A stretch of 64,000 nucleotides of DNA from Homarus americanus. Lineage: Eukaryota > Arthropoda > Malacostraca > Decapoda > Nephropidae. Each line of letters starts with the position of its first letter. The first letter of the stretch is position 1. Below the pieces are notes generated by a model. The model searched no databases. It had not been told where the DNA came from and worked only from the letters and a program-made list of their open reading frames with translations. Shown one piece after another: positions 60,201-64,000 of the stretch. The position numbers and the translations under genes are program-made. Location of the stretch: contig NW_024725489.1 of assembly GCF_018991925.1 (NCBI RefSeq), positions 5,890,726 through 5,954,725 on the forward strand, given 5' to 3'.

Positions 60201-63200
60201 GAGGAGAAGAGGTAGATGAAGTAGGAGAAGAGGTAGATGAGAGGAGGAAGAGGTAGATGAAGGAGGAGGAGGAAGAGGTAGATGAAGGAGGAGGAGGAAG
60301 AGGTAGATGAAGGAGGAGGAAGAGGTAGATAGAGGAGGAAGAGGTAGATGAAGAGGAGGAAGAGGTAGATGGAGGAGGAGGAAGAGGTAGATGAGAGGAA
60401 GGGATGAGGAGGAGGAAGAGGTAGATGAAGAGGAGGGAAGAGGTAGATGAAGGAGGAGGAAAAGGAGTAGATGAAGAGGAGGAAGAGGTAGATGAAGGAG
60501 GAGGAAGAGGTAGATGGAGGAGGGAAGAGGTAGATGGAGGAGGAAGAGGTAGATGAAGAGGAGGAAGAGGTAGATGAAGAGGAGGAAGAGGTAGAAAAGA
60601 GGAGGAAGAGGTAGATGAAGAGAAGGAGGAAGAGGTAAGGAGGAGGAGGAAGAGGAAGGAGGAGGAAGAGGTAGATGAAGAGGAGGAAGAGGTAGATGAG
60701 GGAGGAGAAGAGGTAGATGAAGAGGAGGAAGAGGTAGATGAAGAGGAGGAAGAGGTAGATGGAGGAGGAGGAAGAGGTAGATGAGGAGGAAGAGGTAGAA
60801 GAAGGAGAGGAAGGAAGAGGAGGAGGAGGAAGAGGTAGATGAAGAGGAGGAAGAGGAGATGGAGGAGGAGATGAGGAGAGGAAGAGGTAGAGAAGAAGAA
60901 GGGAGGATAGGGGGGAGAGGAGGGAAGAGGTAGATGAAGAGGAGGAGAGAGGTAGATGGAGGAGGAGAAAGAGGTAGATGGAGGAGGAGGAAGAGTAGAT
61001 GAAGAGGAAGGAGGAGATGAAGAGGAGGAGGAGAAAGAGGAGATGGAGGAGGAGGAAGAGGTAGAGAGGAGGAGGAAGAGGTAGATGAAGAGGAGGAAGA
61101 GGTAGATGAAGAGGAGGAAGAGGTAGATGAAGAGGAGGAAGAGGTAGATGAAGAGGAGGAAGAGGTAGATGAAGGAGGAAGAGGGAGATGAAGAGGAGGA
61201 AGAGGTAGATGAAGAGGAGGAAGAGGTAGATGAAGAGGAGGAAGAGGTAGATAAAGAGGAGGAAGAGGTAGATGGAGGAGGAGGAAGAGGTAGATGGAGG
61301 AGGAGGAAGAGGTAGATGAGGAGGAGAAAGAGGTAGATGGAGGAGGAGGAAGAGGTAGATAAAGAGGAGGAAGATAGATGGAGGAGGAGAAGAGGTAGAT
61401 GGAGGAGGAGGAAGAGGTAAAGGAAGAGGATGAGGAGGAGGAAGAGTGAGATGAAGAGGAGGAAGAGGTAGATGAAGAGGAGGAAGAGGTAGGAAGGAGG
61501 AGAAGAGGTAGATGAAGAGGAGGAAGAGGTAGATGAAGAGGAGGAAGAGGTAGATGAAGAGGAGGAAGAGGTAGATGAAGGAGGAAGAGGTAGATGAAGG
61601 TAGGACGAGGTAGATGAAGAGGAGGAAGAGGTAGATAAAGGAGAAGAGGTAGATGAAGAGGAGGAAGAGGTAGATGAAGAGGAGGAAGAGGTAGATGAAG
61701 GTAGGAAGAGGTAGATGAAGAGGAGGAAGAGGTAGATGAAGAGGAGGAAGAGGTAGATGAAGAGGGATGAAGAGCAGGGAAGAGGTAGATGAATAGGAGG
61801 AAGAGGTAGATGAGGAGGAGGAAGAGGTAGATGAAGAGGAAGAGGTAGATGAAGGAGGAAGGAAGAGAGGAAGAGAGATGAGGAGGAGGAAGAGGTGAGA
61901 GATGAAGAGGAGGAGGAAGGTAGATGAAGAGGAGGAAGAGGTAGATGAAGAGGAAGAGGAGATGAAGAAGGAAGAGGTAGAAAGAGTGTAGATGAAGAGG
62001 AGGAAGAGGTAGATGAGAAGGAGGGAAGAGGTAGATGAATAGGAGAAGAGAGATGAGGAGGAGGAAGAGGTAGATGAAGGAGGAGGAGGAAGGAGGTAGA
62101 TGAAGGAGGAGAGGAAGAGGATAAAGGATGAGGAGAAGAGGTAGATGAAGAGGAGGAAGAGGTAGATGAAGAGGAGAAGAGGTAGGATGGAGGAGGAGAA
62201 GAGGTGATGGAGGAGAAGAGGTAGATGAGGAGAGGAGGAAGAGGTGAAGGAGGAGGAGGGAAGAGGTAGATGAAGGAGGAGGAGGAAGAGGTAGATGAAG
62301 AGGAGGAAGAGGTAGATGAAGAGGAAGAGGGGAGATGGAGGAGGAGAAGGAGATGAAGAGGAGAGATGAAGAGGAGGAAGAGGTAGATGAAGAGGAGGAA
62401 GAGGTAGATGAAGAGAAGGAAGAGAGATGGAGGAGGAGGAAGAGGTAGATGGAGGAGAAGAGGTAGATGAAGAGAGGAAGAGGTAGATAGATGAGGGAAG
62501 AGATGAAGAGGAGGAAGAGGTAGATGAAGAGGAGGAAGAGGTAGATGAGGAGGAGAAGAGGTAGAAAAGATGAGGAGGAGGAAGAGGTAGATGAGGAGGA
62601 GGAAGAGGTAGATGAAGAGGAGGAAGAGGTAGATGGAGGAGGAGGAAGAGGTAGATGAGGAGGGGAAGAGGTAGATGAAGAGGAGGAGGAGGAGGAAGAG
62701 GTAGATGGAGGAGGAGGAAGAGGTAGAAGGGAGGAAGAGAGAGAAAGAGGAAGAGGTAGATGAAGAGGAGGAAGAGGAGATGGAGGAGGAGGAAGAGAGA
62801 TGAAGAGGAGGAAGAGGTAGATGGAGGAGGAGGAAGAGGTAGATGAAGAGGAGGAAGAGGTAGATGAGGAGGAGGAAGAGAGAAGAGGAGGAAGAGGAGA
62901 TGGAGGAGGAGGAAGAGGTAGGAGGAGGAGGAAGAGGTAGATGAGGAGGAGGAAGAGGTAGATGAAGAGGAGGAAGAGGTAGATGGAGGAGGAGGAAGAG
63001 GTAGATGAAGAGGAGGAAGAGGTAGATGAGGAGGAGGAAGAGGAGGAAGAGGAGGAAGAGAGATGGAGGAGGAGGAAGAGGTAGATGAGGAGGAGGAAGA
63101 GGTAGATGAAGAGGGAGGAAGAGGTAGATAGAGGAGGAAGAGGAGATGGAGGAGGGAGGTAGATGAAGAGGAGGAAGAGGTAGATGGAGGAGGAGGAAGA

Positions 63201-64000
63201 GGTAGATGAAGAGGAGGAAGAGGTAGATGGAGGAGAAGGAAGAGGTAGATGAAGAGGAGGAAGAGGTGGATGAAGAGGAGGAAGAGGTAGATGAAGAGGA
63301 GGAAGAGGGAGATGGAGGAGGAGGAAAGGAGGTAGATGAAGAGAGGAAGAGATGAAGAGGAGGAGGAGGAAGAGGTAGATGGAGGAGGAGGAAGAGGTAG
63401 ATGAGAGGAGGAAGAGGTAGATGGAGGAGGAGGAAGAGGTAGATAAAGGAGGAGGATGAAGATGAAGAGGAGGAGGAGGAAGAGGTAGATGGAGGAGAGG
63501 AAGAGGATAAAGAGGAGGAAGAGGTAGATGGAGGAGGAGGAAGAGGTAGATAAAGAGGAGGAAGAGGTAGATGGAGGAGGAGGAAGAGGAGATGAGGGAG
63601 GAGGATGAAGAGGAGAGAGGAGGAAGAGGTAGATGAAGAGGAGGAGGAGGGAAGAGGTAGATGGAGGAGGAGGGAAGAGGTAGATGGAGGAGGAGGAAGT
63701 GTAGATGGAGGAGGAGGAAGAGGTAGATGGGAGGAGGAGGAAGAGGTAGATGGAGGAGGAGGAGGTAGATGAAGGAGGAAGAGGAAGGAGGAGATGAGGA
63801 GGAGGAAGAGGTAGATGAAGAGGAGAAGAGAGAAGAAGAGGAGGGGAGGTAGATGAATAGGGAGGAAGAGGGGAGGAGGAGGAAGAGGTAGATGGGGAGA
63901 GGAGGAAGGGAGGGAAGAGGTAGATGGAGGAGGAAGAGAAGAGGTAGATGAATAGGAGGAAGAGGTGGAAGGAGAAGAGGTAGATGGAGGAGGAGGAGGA
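57284..64000. repeat. 21-bp purine-rich minisatellite, at least 6.7 kb
   Basis: Head-to-tail units of GAGGAAGAGGTAGATGAAGAG and close variants (GATGGAGGAGGAGGAAGAGG) run to the window end. One strand is almost all A and G. The unit is seven codons, so an exact array would read EEEVDEE in one frame. Frequent one-base indels break every frame, so no gene is called, and the 429-codon Leu/Pro/Ser-rich minus-strand frame at 58089-59378 is a by-product. G-rich islands occur near 57850, 58375-58410 and 59865-59880. Left of it is a gap, so its genomic placement is uncertain. Confidence 0.97.

Overview
The window looks like unpolished, repeat-saturated animal genomic DNA, most likely from an arthropod and probably a decapod crustacean. 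The pointers are a cytosolic sulfotransferase gene with long TE-filled introns, CR1- and Jockey-type LINEs, many Tigger/pogo-like elements with CAGT ends and TA targets, and very long microsatellites. The species call is an inference; nothing here names a species. No bacterial-style operons, CRISPR arrays, rRNA or convincing tRNA genes were seen.

Layout: three sequence blocks are joined by two runs of exactly 100 N (15699-15798 and 57184-57283). Block A (1-15698) is a same-orientation second copy of 33724-44302 inside block B (15799-57183). The copies differ by substitutions, by tandem-array length, by one TIR-element insertion (6580-7315) and by about 3.15 kb present only in block A (about 11391-14555). 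The most economical reading is an alternative haplotype left beside its partner during scaffolding, but a real tandem duplication is not excluded. Block C (57284-64000) is one degenerate 21-bp minisatellite running off the window.

The only host gene I can support is a sulfotransferase on the + strand of block B. Coding exons lie at 35192-35402, 37433-37529, 42726-42903 and 53343-53469. Phases are compatible across all three introns, giving residues 1-204 with both PAPS-binding motifs and the catalytic histidine. The C-terminal third is not in the window. Block A repeats exons 1-3, with exons 1 and 2 disrupted.

The remainder is transposons and repeats. Block B starts with LINE fragments (15880-17250). 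A 24-bp minisatellite (18345-19470 and 21478-21830) is then split in phase by a 5'-truncated LINE. A nearly complete CR1-like LINE (23395-27222, minus) lies head to tail with a Jockey-like LINE (27224-28973, minus). Several TIR elements follow, then the sulfotransferase locus with an antisense transposon-type ORF in intron 1 and CR1 and Tigger-like insertions in introns 2 and 3. A gag-like remnant and a third LINE type lie before the second gap.

I did not find a coherent new biological system. The items most worth following are the haplotype-like duplication with its insertion polymorphisms, the cluster of amino-acid changes in sulfotransferase exon 3, the in-phase minisatellite interruption, the palindrome nested in a Tigger element, the Tigger-like family linking non-autonomous copies to a transposase-bearing relative, and the tandem hairpins at CR1 3' ends.
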